A DNA stretch of 50,803 nucleotides from CAZRGV01 sp964599655 (GTDB lineage Bacteria; Planctomycetota; Planctomycetia; Isosphaerales; Isosphaeraceae): assembly GCA_964599655.1 (NCBI GenBank), contig CAZRGV010000033.1, forward strand, positions 1 to 50,803, written 5' to 3'. Below, in pieces: positions 1 to 8,862 of the stretch (its first letter is position 1; each line of letters opens with the position of its first letter). The notes under the pieces were generated by a model. That model ran no database searches and was not told the DNA's origin. It saw only the letters and a program-made list of their open reading frames with translations. The position numbers and the translations under genes were made by a program.

Positions 1-459
1 GAACTCGCCCGGCTCAAACCGCCGATCGGTCGGGCCGAGGTCGGCCCGTTCCACGACCGAAGGGGCCACGGGCTGACTCTGCTCGTCGATCACCTCCGCC
101 GCGCCGCAGACAAAACCGAGGTCCGGCCAGGACTGGATCGCAGCGAGGTGCGAGGCGAGATGGCCGGGCCGCATCACGTCGTCCTGATGGAAAATCGCCA
201 CCCACTCCGTCCGGCTCAGGGCGACACAACGGTTCCAGTTGCCGGCCAGGCCCAGACGCTCCGAACTCACCTCGATGCGAACCCGGTCTCCGGCCTCGGC
301 CCGAGCGACCGCCAGGGTCTCGTCGGCCGACCGGTCGTCGGAAAGGAGTAAATCGAACTCGACGCGTTCTTGTGTCAATATGCTTCGTAGCGCCTCCGCC
401 AGGTGTCGGGCACCGTTGAACGTCGGCAGCGCCACGGTGAGCGAAGCGTCTGGGAGCAA
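1..459 (-). CDS. family 2 glycosyltransferase, N-terminal part (gene runs off the left edge)
   Basis: Transfers a sugar from a nucleotide donor to an acceptor at the cytoplasmic membrane; the acceptor cannot be told. The reverse strand reads as the GT-A N-terminal half: a beta strand ending in LPTFNGARHL, then LLSDDRSADET (nucleotide-binding Asp pair), then NWNRCVALS and the metal-binding acidic motif in FHQDDVMRPGHL. The frame is open to base 1, so about 150 residues are present and the rest lies outside. The start chosen is TTG at 459-457 because AAGGAGG lies 4 bases upstream (464-470); an in-frame ATG at 519-517 has no ribosome site and would add 20 residues unlike the family. It is divergent from the next gene. 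Family call is firm; acceptor and pathway unknown. Confidence 0.8.
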   Translation of the reverse strand, partial: MLPDASLTVALPTFNGARHLAEALRSILTQERVEFDLLLSDDRSADETLAVARAEAGDRVRIEVSSERLGLAGNWNRCVALSRTEWVAIFHQDDVMRPGHLASHLAAIQSWPDLGFVCGAAEVIDEQSQPVAPSVVERADLGPTDRRFEPGEF

Positions 460-632
460 TGGGCCTCCTTCGTTTTGGATCAGGAATCCGGTTAGGAATG
501 AGAAGGAATTCGGAACCATTCGCGCGGTTCGCCCGTCCAAGAGTCGTTCCAACATTCTCAGCCGCCTTGGCCGGATTTCAGGCAACGCGACACAACCCGT
601 TACTTTTCTGACCGTTAGGGAGGACACGTTCG

Positions 633-1319
633 ATGCGAATCCATGCGCGCCCACGGATCGTCCTGGTCCTGCTTCTGGGCCTTGCCATGGTCCTGACCTG
701 GGCCATCCCGACACTTCAGGCCCGCTCGCCCGCACCCGCCCCCCCAATGGGCGGATTCGGTAGGGAAGTTACGGACCGGCCCGAGGTCGGGCCAGCGCCC
801 AGAGTCTATCTGAACGCTCCCGTGTCGGCCGAGGCCGCCAAGCTCTGGATCGTGCTTCAGAAACCGGTCTCGATGCCGTTCTCCCAGGAAACCCCGCTCG
901 AAGACGTCATCAAGTATATCAAGTCCGCCACCTCTAGCCCCGACACGCTGCCCGATGGCCTACCCATCTACGTCGATCCCGCGGGTTTACAGGAGGCGGA
1001 GAGAACCCTACAGTCGCCGATCACCCTGAGCCTGGAGAACCTCCCGCTGGCCACCTCGCTCAAGCTGATCCTCGACCAACTGGATCTGGCCTTCCAGGTT
1101 CAGAAGGAGGGATTCATCATGATTTCGTACAAGTACAAGGATGAACCGGAGTTCGGCGATTCCAACGCCATGATCCTCAACCAGCTGGCGGCGTTACGCG
1201 AGGAGGTTGCCGCGCTTCGTGCCGAAGTCGCCAGCTTGCGGGGCCAGCCCACGCCGTCCAGTGCCGTCCCCGGACAATCTTCGCGACCAGCCGGAGTCGC
1301 GGGCGGAGGTTTCCGCTGA
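633..1319 (+). CDS. exported protein with STN/secretin-like short domain and C-terminal coiled coil
   Basis: 228 residues. A signal peptide is clear (basic start, hydrophobic stretch about 9-28, then ARSPAPAPP). Residues about 80-165 resemble the small alpha/beta STN-type fold seen at the N-terminus of secretins and TonB receptors and common in planctomycete proteins: a helix after ETPLEDVIKYI, a strand LPIYVD, then ITLSLENLPLATSLKLIL and FIMIS. Residues about 181-204 are a heptad-like coiled coil rich in Leu, Glu and Ala (LNQLAALREEVAALRAEV), followed by a low-complexity Gly/Ser/Pro tail. GGGAGG lies about 8 bases before the ATG. It is transcribed away from the glycosyltransferase. The role is not known; an envelope scaffold or a binding partner of an outer-membrane complex is possible. 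Confidence 0.75.
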   Translation: MRIHARPRIVLVLLLGLAMVLTWAIPTLQARSPAPAPPMGGFGREVTDRPEVGPAPRVYLNAPVSAEAAKLWIVLQKPVSMPFSQETPLEDVIKYIKSATSSPDTLPDGLPIYVDPAGLQEAERTLQSPITLSLENLPLATSLKLILDQLDLAFQVQKEGFIMISYKYKDEPEFGDSNAMILNQLAALREEVAALRAEVASLRGQPTPSSAVPGQSSRPAGVAGGGFR

Positions 1320-1344
1320 GCCGGCGCCGATCCAGACACTCCCC

Positions 1345-1653
1345 TCAATCCGCGGACGCCCGCGAGAGCTGTTGAAGCGTCTCCCAGGTGTAGAGCCCCG
1401 ACGAGTGGCCGTCGTTCCAGGCGAGACGGACGGCATAGTTGCCGACCGTCTCCATGCCTTCGAGCTTGAGGTCGGGCCGGATGGACGCCGGGTCAAGAAT
1501 GCGTTTTCCGGTCCATTCATCGCGACACGAGGCGCAAGGGCAGTTGACCCTCAGGTGCCGGTACGGAAGTCGATCGACACGGCCCTCGTCCCAGCTCAGT
1601 TCGAGGATCTGGTCCGCCTGGTGGGCTCGGATGTTCGTTGGAGGCTCACTCAT
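1345..1653 (-). CDS. DUF971 (GBBH-like N-terminal domain) protein
   Basis: 102 residues, the usual size for a stand-alone DUF971 protein. The family motif is visible: HLRVNCPCASC at 33-43 gives a Cys cluster (C38, C40, C43) expected to bind metal, followed by RDEWTG; the C-terminal part has the typical YAVRLAWNDGHSSGLYTWE, where the 'DGH..G.Y..' turn is diagnostic. The same domain forms the N-terminus of gamma-butyrobetaine hydroxylase and is fused to Mrp/ApbC iron-sulfur carriers in plants, so a role near iron-sulfur cluster handling is often proposed but unproven. The reading frame is open further upstream to 1986, but family homology begins at the ATG at 1653. It is divergent from the small gene at 1750. 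Confidence 0.85.
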   Translation of the reverse strand: MSEPPTNIRAHQADQILELSWDEGRVDRLPYRHLRVNCPCASCRDEWTGKRILDPASIRPDLKLEGMETVGNYAVRLAWNDGHSSGLYTWETLQQLSRASAD

Positions 1654-1705
1654 ACCGAAGGGCTCGCGTCGGGGTGTTGAGGATCGTACCTTCGATCGGC
1701 TGGAA

Positions 1706-1716
1706 GGTATTATACC
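1706..1716. promoter_or_regulatory. 11-bp perfect palindrome between divergent genes
   Basis: GGTATTATACC is a perfect palindrome around one central base. It sits between the DUF971 gene (start 1653, minus) and the small gene at 1750 (plus). TATTAT and TATACC also look like -10 boxes. It could be an operator or simply overlapping promoter elements; no second copy was noticed in the window. Confidence 0.3.
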
Positions 1717-1749
1717 GCGAGTCGACGCGCCTCGGTCGGAGTACACCCG

Positions 1750-1989
1750 GTGGAACGATTCTACGTCAAGGCACCGAGCGTCAACGCCGTGCGACGGGCT
1801 CTGGGCCGCGCGCCCGGCGGAGTGCGGGTCACCGGGCGGTTCGACCGCGAGACCATTGAGTGCACCCACACGATGAACGAGCACAGCTTTCGCCGGCTCT
1901 GGCCGGAGATCCTCAGCCGACTGGCGAAGGCGGGGCTGACCGTCGTCGACCGGCCTCAATCCCCCGACGACGAGCCGGGCGATCACTAA
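1750..1989 (+). CDS. small hypothetical protein
   Basis: 79 residues from a GTG start with GGAG about 10 bases upstream. The N-terminal half reads VKAPSVNAVRRALG, then GGVRVTGRFDRETIE, then HTMNEHSFRRLWPEI, followed by an amphipathic helix LSRLAKAGLTVVD and a charged tail. I do not recognise the family. The codon use (GC-rich third positions) and the compact alternation of predicted strands and helices look like a real small cytoplasmic protein rather than a chance frame. It is divergent from the DUF971 gene and converges on the GntR gene. Confidence 0.55.
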   Translation: MERFYVKAPSVNAVRRALGRAPGGVRVTGRFDRETIECTHTMNEHSFRRLWPEILSRLAKAGLTVVDRPQSPDDEPGDH

Positions 1990-2324
1990 TCACGAACGCG
2001 ATTGAACGGCCAGGCGGACACCCAGAACAAGTTCCCTCCTCAAAAACCCGCGAACCCGTGCCTGCGACGGCGCGAGTTTCAAGGTGATTGGAACGACACA
2101 AACGATCCCTGGCAAACGGATTCGCAGAACCAATTATTCTTGCATAAGCATTTTCGACTCAAAGAGCATCCGCCCGGAACGCGCAGGGTGTTCAAGGGGC
2201 GGAGCACGAAGGGGACGATTTCGAGATCGGAACGTTTCCGGCAAAGCGATCGAGGTCGCCGTTCCAGAATTTGGCGAGGATATCGAGATCAGTGCCACCG
2301 TCGACGATGCGTACCGTGAGCCGC
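1990..2324. other. intergenic stretch between convergent genes, nothing recognised
   Basis: 335 bases separate the stop of the small plus-strand gene from the stop of the minus-strand GntR gene. Short open frames cross it on both strands but none has a ribosome site or recognisable protein. I saw no strong hairpin that would act as a shared terminator. Confidence 0.5.
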
Positions 2325-3017
2325 TTAAAGGTTACGAAAATCACACCCGTGCCGAAGATGGGCCTTCATGCGTTCCGCCGCGATGGACCCGTCTCCGGCG
2401 AGAAGGGCCTCAGTGATCGCCTGATGTTCGGCCAAGGAACTGACCATGCGTTGGGGGAAGCGCGCCAAGATCAGGCGGACCACCGCGTGCACCTTCTCAC
2501 GGATCTGTCCCATCACGCGAGTGATCTCTCGATTGCCCAGGAACTCGCAAAGGAGAAGATGGAACTCGGCGTCGAGCCGCACGTTGGCCTCGATATCCGC
2601 GTTGCGCACGGCACCACGGGCCTCGCGGTCGTTCCGCCGCAACTGGCGTATTTGCTCATTTGTCAATCTTCCGGCGAGCTTGGCGACGACGAAGGTTTCG
2701 AGGGCTTCACGGATCTCGAAATGATCCGCCATATCCTGTGGAGAGATGGAACGGACGACGATTCCCTGCTGTGCGGCGACAGTGACCAACCCATCGGCCT
2801 CGAGCCGCTCCAGGGCCGCGTGCACGGGTGTCTTACTCATCTCCAGCTCGCTGGCGAGCTGCCGCTCGGAGAGCACGATGCCGGGCGGAAACTGTCCCGA
2901 GAGAATTCGATGCTTCAGTTCCGTGTAGGCGCGCTGCTTCAGGGAGCCCTCCACACGCCCTGCGCCTTGCGAGCGAGGGCTTCGGGTTCCGTTCTCGCTG
3001 TTGCGGAGCATAATCAT
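2325..3017 (-). CDS. GntR-family transcriptional regulator, FadR/FCD subgroup
   Basis: 230 residues. Residues about 25-90 are the winged helix-turn-helix, with the GntR signature SERQLASELEMSKTPVHAALERLEADGLV. Residues about 95-222 are an all-helical FCD ligand domain; D149, H153, H198 and H220 match the metal-binding Asp/His set of this subgroup, which usually senses small organic or sugar acids. Such proteins are dimers that repress neighbours by binding a short palindrome. A matching palindrome (CTGGTATACCAG) lies at 3075-3086, between this gene and the divergent PSD1 gene at 3111, so it probably controls itself and the 3111-7316 pair. The start is ATG at 3017; a second ATG at 3011 is equally possible, and no clear ribosome site is seen. 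Confidence 0.9.
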   Translation of the reverse strand: MIMLRNSENGTRSPRSQGAGRVEGSLKQRAYTELKHRILSGQFPPGIVLSERQLASELEMSKTPVHAALERLEADGLVTVAAQQGIVVRSISPQDMADHFEIREALETFVVAKLAGRLTNEQIRQLRRNDREARGAVRNADIEANVRLDAEFHLLLCEFLGNREITRVMGQIREKVHAVVRLILARFPQRMVSSLAEHQAITEALLAGDGSIAAERMKAHLRHGCDFRNL

Positions 3018-3074
3018 CCGAGGGGAAGGGGTTGAATTCCAATTGAGTGGACCTTACGATGCATCGCATCATAG

Positions 3075-3086
3075 CTGGTATACCAG
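3075..3086. promoter_or_regulatory. probable GntR/FCD operator
   Basis: CTGGTATACCAG is a perfect 12-bp palindrome in the 93-bp divergent space between the GntR gene (start 3017) and the PSD1 gene (start 3111). FadR-subgroup regulators typically bind palindromes of the form TNGTATACNA or TGGTNNNACCA, which this matches well. Binding here could block both promoters. Confidence 0.6.
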
Positions 3087-3110
3087 TGGCGTGTCAAACT
3101 CCTGGTAACA

Positions 3111-5813
3111 ATGAATCGGACGACCATCATGAGAGACTCCGTCCGAGCCGAACCATGCCGACTTCGGATCGGTCTGATCCTCGGCCTGATCGTGGCCTGC
3201 CAGCCGACCCGAGCGGTTGAACCCAGGGCAGAGTTCCTCCGAGGCATCAACCTCAACGGTCCGGCCCTCACTATTGATGGGCACCCCTGGGAAGGAGGTG
3301 ACACAAAGGACCTCACCTGTCATGCCGACGCCTTCGAGAACCAGGCGGTCCCGCTGGTCCCTCCCACCGATCCGAACCGTGCTCGAATGATCCGATCGAG
3401 CCGTTGGAGCCAAACGGCCGAGTTGAAGGTGGGGAACGTCCCGCGGGGGACGTACTCGGTTCTTCTCTACGTCTGGGAGGACAACGATTCCGAAACCTTC
3501 CGAATCGCCCTGAACGGTCACGAGGTCGTACGAGAATATGCCAGCGGTTCCGCCGGAACCTGGCAGCGGCTTGGTCCCTGGCCGGTGACGGTTGATTCCG
3601 GGACCATTGTGATCACAACTCAAGGTGGAGCGGCGAATCTCTCCGGGATCGAAATCTGGAAGGGAACCGGCACGATTCCCGACCCGACCCGTCCTGCATC
3701 CGCCCGGGTCCGACCGCTCGAGCCGGCGGCGGCCAAGGTGTTCGACGAAGAGGTGGCCCCCATCCTGGCGCGACACTGCCTGGAGTGCCATGGCGGCTCC
3801 GAGCGCAAGGGCAAGCTGAACCTCGCGACGGAACGCGGCGCGCTGGAGGGCGGATCAAGTGGCCCGGCCGTCGTGCCCGGCCGGCCGGACGACAGCCTGC
3901 TCTGGATTTACATTGACTCGGGCGAGATGCCTCGCGACCGAACTCCGCTCAGCGACCAGGAAAAGCAGCGGCTGAAGCGTTGGATCGACGACGGCGCGAA
4001 GTGGGGGATGGAGCGGATCGACCCCTTCCTGGTCTCGACCGACCGACGCGCCGGCTACGACTGGTGGTCGCTCCAGCCCGTTCGAAAGCCGCCGACGCCC
4101 GCCGTTTCGGACACGGCCTGGCCACGTAACGAGATCGATCGCTTCGTGCTCGCGAGGCTCGAGTCCCGTGGGCTGAAACCGGCGCCCGAGGCCGACCGTC
4201 GCACGCTGATCCGTCGGCTCAGCTTTGATCTCGTCGGCCTGCCGCCCGGACCCGACGAAGTCGAGCGGTTCATGGCCGACCCGGACCCGCGAGCCTACGA
4301 GAAGCTCGTGGATCGGCTTCTCGACTCGCCCCACTACGGCGAGCGCTGGGCCAGGCACTGGCTCGACGTGATCCGATTTGGCGAAAGCCAGGGCTTCGAA
4401 CGCAATCATATTCGCGAGAACGCCTGGAAGTTCCGCGATTGGGTCGTCGACGCGTTCAACCGTGACCTGCCTTACGACGAATTCGTCCGCCAACAGCTTG
4501 CCGGCGATGTCCTCCATCCTGGCGACCGCTCGGCGCTGATCGCCACCGGTTATTACGTCTGCGGAACCTGGGACCAGGTCGCCCACCTGGAAGGGTCCGC
4601 CGAGATGAAGCGGGCGGCGCGTCAGGACGAGTTGGAGGATCTCGTCGCGACGTTCGGCCAGTCGTTCCTCGGCCTGACCATCAACTGCGCCCGATGCCAC
4701 GACCACAAGTTCGATCCGATCTCGCAAACCGATTATTACCGGATCGCCGCCTTGCTCTCGGGTGTGAATCAGGAGGCGGATGAACGCGAGTTGCCCGGCG
4801 GAGAGCGCGCCCACGTGATCATTCCGAGGCAACCGGAGCCAACCTTCCGGCTGGAGCGGGGAAATTACGCCAATCCCCAGGAGATCGTTCAACCCGCGGC
4901 ACTGAAGGCGCTCACCGGTCCATCGGACGATTTCCGGTTGGCCCCCGATGCTCCGGAGGCCGAGCGCCGTCGAGTCCTGGCCGAGTGGGTCGCCGACCGT
5001 CGTAATCCGCTGACGTCCCGCGTCTTCGTGAACCGACTCTGGTACTACCACTTTGGCCGCGGACTGGTGGAAACGCCCAGCGATTTCGGCTTCAACGGCG
5101 GGCGCCCCAGCCATGCGGACCTACTCGACGCCCTCGCCACGCGGTTCCTCGAAAGCGGCTGGAAAGTCAAGGACCTCCACCGGTTGATTGTCTGTTCGGC
5201 GACGTACCGGCAAGCCAGCCGTGTTCGCAACCCGCGAGCCGAGGGCTTCGACGCTGAGAATCAACTCCTTTGGAGGGCCAACCGGCGACGGCTGGAAGGT
5301 GAGGCGGTCCGTGACGCCATGCTCGCGGTCGCCGGAGCGCTCAATGAGAAGGTCGGTGGCCCGAGCTTTCAGGATATCACCCTCAACAAGAAAGGCGTCA
5401 ACGGCAACCACGAGTTCACGGACCCGACCGGTGAGTTCTCTGAGGCGGTCAATCGTCGGACCATCTACCGACTTTGGGCTCGGTCGGGCAATCACCCGCT
5501 CCTCGAATCGCTCGACTGCCCCGACCCGTCCGTGATGATGCCGAAGCGGACTCGCACGATCACCCCGGTCCAGGCGCTGGCGATGGAGAATGACTCGTTC
5601 GTGGAGCACTGCGCTTCCCGAGCCGCCAATCGCGTTCGCGCCGAGGTGGGCGACGACCCCGCACGCCAGGTTGCGCGCGCCTGGTTTCTGACGCTGGCAC
5701 GGTTGCCCGTCGATCGGGAGACCCAACTCGCCCGGTCGTTCGTGGCAAGCCGCGGCCTCGATCAGCTCCTCCTGGTTCTGTTTAACACGAATGAATTCCT
5801 GTTCGTCGACTGA
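3111..5813 (+). CDS. PSD1-type protein: malectin-like N-domain, planctomycete cytochrome c, DUF1549, DUF1553
   Basis: 900 residues, exported (signal sequence about 16-36). Order: a beta-rich, malectin-like or carbohydrate-binding region about 40-190 (FLRGINLNGPALTIDG; YSVLLYVWEDNDSETFRIALNG); a Planctomycete cytochrome c domain (PSCyt1) with heme motif CLECH near residue 222 and the later methionine-containing DSGEMPRD; DUF1549 from about 340, with the conserved RLSFDLVGLPP, YGERWARHWLD and a second heme-like CARCHDHKFDP near 526; DUF1553 from about 620, with NPLTSRVFVNRLW, then KDLHRLIV.SATYRQ. The biochemical role of the family is unknown; it is an extracytoplasmic protein found in large paralogous sets in planctomycetes, normally next to a DUF1501 gene, as here (33 bases downstream). 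The sugar-binding-like front domain suggests polysaccharide contact (inference). Confidence 0.92.
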   Translation: MNRTTIMRDSVRAEPCRLRIGLILGLIVACQPTRAVEPRAEFLRGINLNGPALTIDGHPWEGGDTKDLTCHADAFENQAVPLVPPTDPNRARMIRSSRWSQTAELKVGNVPRGTYSVLLYVWEDNDSETFRIALNGHEVVREYASGSAGTWQRLGPWPVTVDSGTIVITTQGGAANLSGIEIWKGTGTIPDPTRPASARVRPLEPAAAKVFDEEVAPILARHCLECHGGSERKGKLNLATERGALEGGSSGPAVVPGRPDDSLLWIYIDSGEMPRDRTPLSDQEKQRLKRWIDDGAKWGMERIDPFLVSTDRRAGYDWWSLQPVRKPPTPAVSDTAWPRNEIDRFVLARLESRGLKPAPEADRRTLIRRLSFDLVGLPPGPDEVERFMADPDPRAYEKLVDRLLDSPHYGERWARHWLDVIRFGESQGFERNHIRENAWKFRDWVVDAFNRDLPYDEFVRQQLAGDVLHPGDRSALIATGYYVCGTWDQVAHLEGSAEMKRAARQDELEDLVATFGQSFLGLTINCARCHDHKFDPISQTDYYRIAALLSGVNQEADERELPGGERAHVIIPRQPEPTFRLERGNYANPQEIVQPAALKALTGPSDDFRLAPDAPEAERRRVLAEWVADRRNPLTSRVFVNRLWYYHFGRGLVETPSDFGFNGGRPSHADLLDALATRFLESGWKVKDLHRLIVCSATYRQASRVRNPRAEGFDAENQLLWRANRRRLEGEAVRDAMLAVAGALNEKVGGPSFQDITLNKKGVNGNHEFTDPTGEFSEAVNRRTIYRLWARSGNHPLLESLDCPDPSVMMPKRTRTITPVQALAMENDSFVEHCASRAANRVRAEVGDDPARQVARAWFLTLARLPVDRETQLARSFVASRGLDQLLLVLFNTNEFLFVD

Positions 5814-5846
5814 TCACCCTATCGACGTCCGGAGCAAGGGCCTGTC

Positions 5847-7316
5847 ATGAGCTGCGACCCCGAAACCCGATCGATCCCGACAACCATGACGCGCCGCGAC
5901 TTCCTCCGTGACGCGGTCTTCGGCGTCTATTCCATCGCGGCTGTCGACCTCCTGGGGCGCGACGGCTACCTGCTCGCGTCCACACCCGAAGGCCCCCGCC
6001 GTGCTGGTTTGCATTTCGAAGCCCGGGCCACCCAGATCATTCATATCTTTCTGGGCGGCGGCCTGAGCCATGTGGATTCGTTCGATTACAAGCCGGATTT
6101 GGAGAAGTACCATGGTCAGGACATGCCCGAGAGCTTCGGCAAGGCCGACGTCTTCTTCGGCAAGGTCGGCCGCCTGCACCAGTCGCACTACCCGTTCCGA
6201 CGGCGAGGACAAAGCGGCCTGTGGGTCTCCGAGCTGTTCCCCGCTCTGGCGGGTGTCGCCGACGAGCTCACGGTGATCCGCTCGATGGTCGCCGAGACCG
6301 CGAACCACATCCCCGGGATTTTTCAGGCGAATACCGGCTTCCGTCAGATGGGCTTCCCCGCAATGGGAGCCTGGCTCTCGTATGGCCTCGGGACCGAGAA
6401 CGAAAACCTCCCGGCGTTCGTCGTCCTGCCCGACGCCCGGGGCATCCCCAATGCCGCGGGTGGGGCTTTCAACTGGACGAGCGGTTTCTTGCCCGCCCAG
6501 CATCAGGGAGTCGCCTTGAATACCCGGGGCGGCTCCCCGATCCGCGATTTACAACCCGCCAGCGGAGCCCCCGCCGAGGTCCAGCGCGATCGCCGTGAAT
6601 TGCTCAAGGCCCTCAACACGATTCACCTGGAGGAACAAACGCAGACCGACCCACTCACCGCCCGGATTCGTAGTTACGAACTGGCAGCCCGGATGCAGGC
6701 GGCCATGCCCGAGGCTACGGATCTCGCCTCGGAGTCGGCGGAGGTCAAACAGCTCTACGGCCTCGATCGTGAGGAATGTCGCGACACGGCTCGCAATTGC
6801 CTGATCGCGCGGCGGCTCATCGAGCGAGGCGTCCGCATGGTCCAGCTCTGGACCGGCGACGGTGTGTCCTGGGACGCCCACGACAATATCACGGGTAACG
6901 GTTACAAGAGCCACACCGGTGAGGCCCGCCGTGTGGATCGCCCGATCGCCGGCCTGATCCGTGACCTCAAAAATCGCGGACTTCTCGATTCGACGATTGT
7001 CATGATCACAACCGAGTTCGGCCGGACGCCGTTCGCCCAGGCCGATCGCGGCAAGCTCAGCCGGGGCCGCGACCACCACCCCCAGGGCTTCACCAACATC
7101 CTCGCCGGCGCCGGCTTGAAAAAAGGCTTCGCCTTCGGGAAGACCGACGCGGTCGGCTACGCCGCGGTCGAAGACCCGGTGACGATCTATGACCTGCACG
7201 CCACCGTCCTTCATCTCCTCGGCATCGACCACACACGGCTCACCTTCTACCACAACGGCATCCAACGTCGGCTGACGAACGTCCACGGCCATGTGGTCAA
7301 AGCGATCCTGGCGTGA
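5847..7316 (+). CDS. DUF1501 protein with twin-arginine-type leader
   Basis: 489 residues. The leader TMTRRDFLRDAVFG is of the twin-arginine export type. The body is the sulfatase/alkaline-phosphatase-like DUF1501 fold: GGGLSHVDSFDYKPD near the start (metal-site Asp), the GFRQMGFPAMGAWLSYGLG block, RRLIERGVRMVQLW, then MITTEFGRTPFA and the His-rich GRDHHPQGFT near residue 400, and the closing DLHATVLHLLGIDH. It is the partner of the PSD1 gene 33 bases upstream and almost certainly shares its transcript. No enzyme activity has been proved for the family; a hydrolase acting on esters of surface polymers is a reasonable guess from the fold. Confidence 0.93.
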   Translation: MSCDPETRSIPTTMTRRDFLRDAVFGVYSIAAVDLLGRDGYLLASTPEGPRRAGLHFEARATQIIHIFLGGGLSHVDSFDYKPDLEKYHGQDMPESFGKADVFFGKVGRLHQSHYPFRRRGQSGLWVSELFPALAGVADELTVIRSMVAETANHIPGIFQANTGFRQMGFPAMGAWLSYGLGTENENLPAFVVLPDARGIPNAAGGAFNWTSGFLPAQHQGVALNTRGGSPIRDLQPASGAPAEVQRDRRELLKALNTIHLEEQTQTDPLTARIRSYELAARMQAAMPEATDLASESAEVKQLYGLDREECRDTARNCLIARRLIERGVRMVQLWTGDGVSWDAHDNITGNGYKSHTGEARRVDRPIAGLIRDLKNRGLLDSTIVMITTEFGRTPFAQADRGKLSRGRDHHPQGFTNILAGAGLKKGFAFGKTDAVGYAAVEDPVTIYDLHATVLHLLGIDHTRLTFYHNGIQRRLTNVHGHVVKAILA

Positions 7317-7381
7317 TCCGAGTGTCGACCAATCACCTTACAAAACTGGCAATCAACTTTTCATTCTCGATCTCGTGATCC

Positions 7382-8774
7382 TCAACCAAAGATCTCCGTG
7401 ATCGGCTTGCCGGCGGCGATGGGCAGGGGTCGGTGGAGCGTGTCGTAGACCTCCGTGGCCGGGTCGATGCCGAGGGCCCAGAAGATGGTGGCGGCCAGGT
7501 CGTCGGGGCGGGTCGGTTCCGTCGCGGGATAGGCTCCGTTGCGATCGCTGGAGCCGTGGATCGCGCCGCCTCGGATCCCTCCGCCCGCGAAGAGGGCCGT
7601 GTAGCAGAGGGGCCAGTGGTCGCGTCCATCGGCACCGAACTGCTCGGTGTTCGTGATCTTGGGACTCCGGCCGAACTCACCCATCCAGACGACCAGGGTT
7701 TCATCGAGCAAGCCGCGAGCGGCCAGGTCCTCGATCAGGGTCGGCACGGTCTGGTCGGTTGAGGGCAGCAGGCGCTTCTTCAGGTCGTTGAAGTTGTTGC
7801 CGTGCGTATCCCAGCCACCTTTCNNNNNNNNNNNNNNNAATGGAGTTCGAGTAGTACACCGTGACGAACCGCACGCCGGCCTCGACCAGGCGGCGGGCCA
7901 GCAGACAACTCTGACCGTAGGTTGTCCGGCCGTAGTCGTCTCGGAGCTTCGGATCTTCTTCGGAGAGGTCGAATGCCCGTTTGACCGAGGGTGACGCGAG
8001 CATGGTCAGGGCACGCTCGTAGAAGGCATCGATTCCCTTCGCCGTGCCCGACGATTCGAGAAGCGCCCCCTGCTCGTCGATCATCCGCATCAGGCCACGG
8101 CGATCTTCGAGCCGGGACAGCGGCAAGCTCGACGGCAAGCTCAACTCGGGCAGTCGGAAGTCCGAACGACTCGGGTCCTGACCGATGAAAAATGGGTCAT
8201 ACGATTTCCCGAGGAAACTGGCCCCCTGCCCCGGCGTCACGCTGCCATCGCGAATGACGTGCGGGAACGAGACGAATGTCGGAATCGCCGGGTCGTCGAC
8301 CGGCTTCAATCGGGCTACCGTGCTGCCGTAGGCGGGATAAAGTTCCTGCGTGTCCCGGAGGCGCTGATCGTCGATCGGCGGAGCGTGTCCGGTCAGGCTG
8401 TAATAGCCGGCCGAGTTGTGGTTGCGCATCGTGTGGTGCACCGACCGGACCTGCGCGAACCGGCCGAGCACTTTTGAGAATCGGGGTAGGTGCTCGGTGA
8501 CGATCAGGCCGGGAGTCGCCGTCTGGATCGGCTGAAACGCGCCACGGATGCTGTCCGGAGCATCCGGCTTCATGTCGAATGTGTCAATATGCGAAGGTCC
8601 ACCCCACTGATGCAGGAAGATGACGTGCTTCGCTTTCGCCGTGAGTGTCGATCGCTCGGCGGCCCGGAGCCAGGTCGTCAGGTTCAGACCCGCGAACCCG
8701 GCCGCGCCGACCTTCAGCAGGCTCCGGCGCGACAGCCGGCTCATCATGCGGAACTCGGGACAGCCGTGATGCAT
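7382..8774 (-). CDS. DUF1501 protein (interrupted by a 15-N assembly gap)
   Basis: About 460 residues. Leader SRLSRRSLLKVGAAGFAGL (twin-arginine-like), then FLHQWGGPSHIDTFDMKPD, the NHNSAGYYSLTGHAPP region, LLARRLVEAGVRFVTVYYSNS, gap, GGWDTHGNNFNDLKK, VVWMGEFGRSPKI and the DGRDHWPLCYTALFAGGG block, ending in TEIFG. The N run at 7824-7838 sits just before the conserved GGWDTHG; the frame before and after differs by one base, so the true gap is not 15 bases long. The start chosen is ATG 8774 (GAGG just upstream); an in-frame GTG at 8834 is possible. It follows the PSD1 gene at 8863 on the same strand by 88 bases, the same pairing seen three more times in the window, although here the order is PSD1 first as well. 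Confidence 0.88.
7824..7838. other. assembly gap (15 N) inside a DUF1501 gene
   Basis: The reading frame shifts by one across the N run, so the length is an estimate. The missing part corresponds to the few residues between YYSNS and GGWDTHG. Confidence 0.9.
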
Positions 8775-8862
8775 GGCCTCACCCTCGGGAAAAAACCTGT
8801 CAAGCGAATCGACGTTCTTGCTGTTTATTGACACGAGTATTCAGAAGCACTGATCGTACCCG

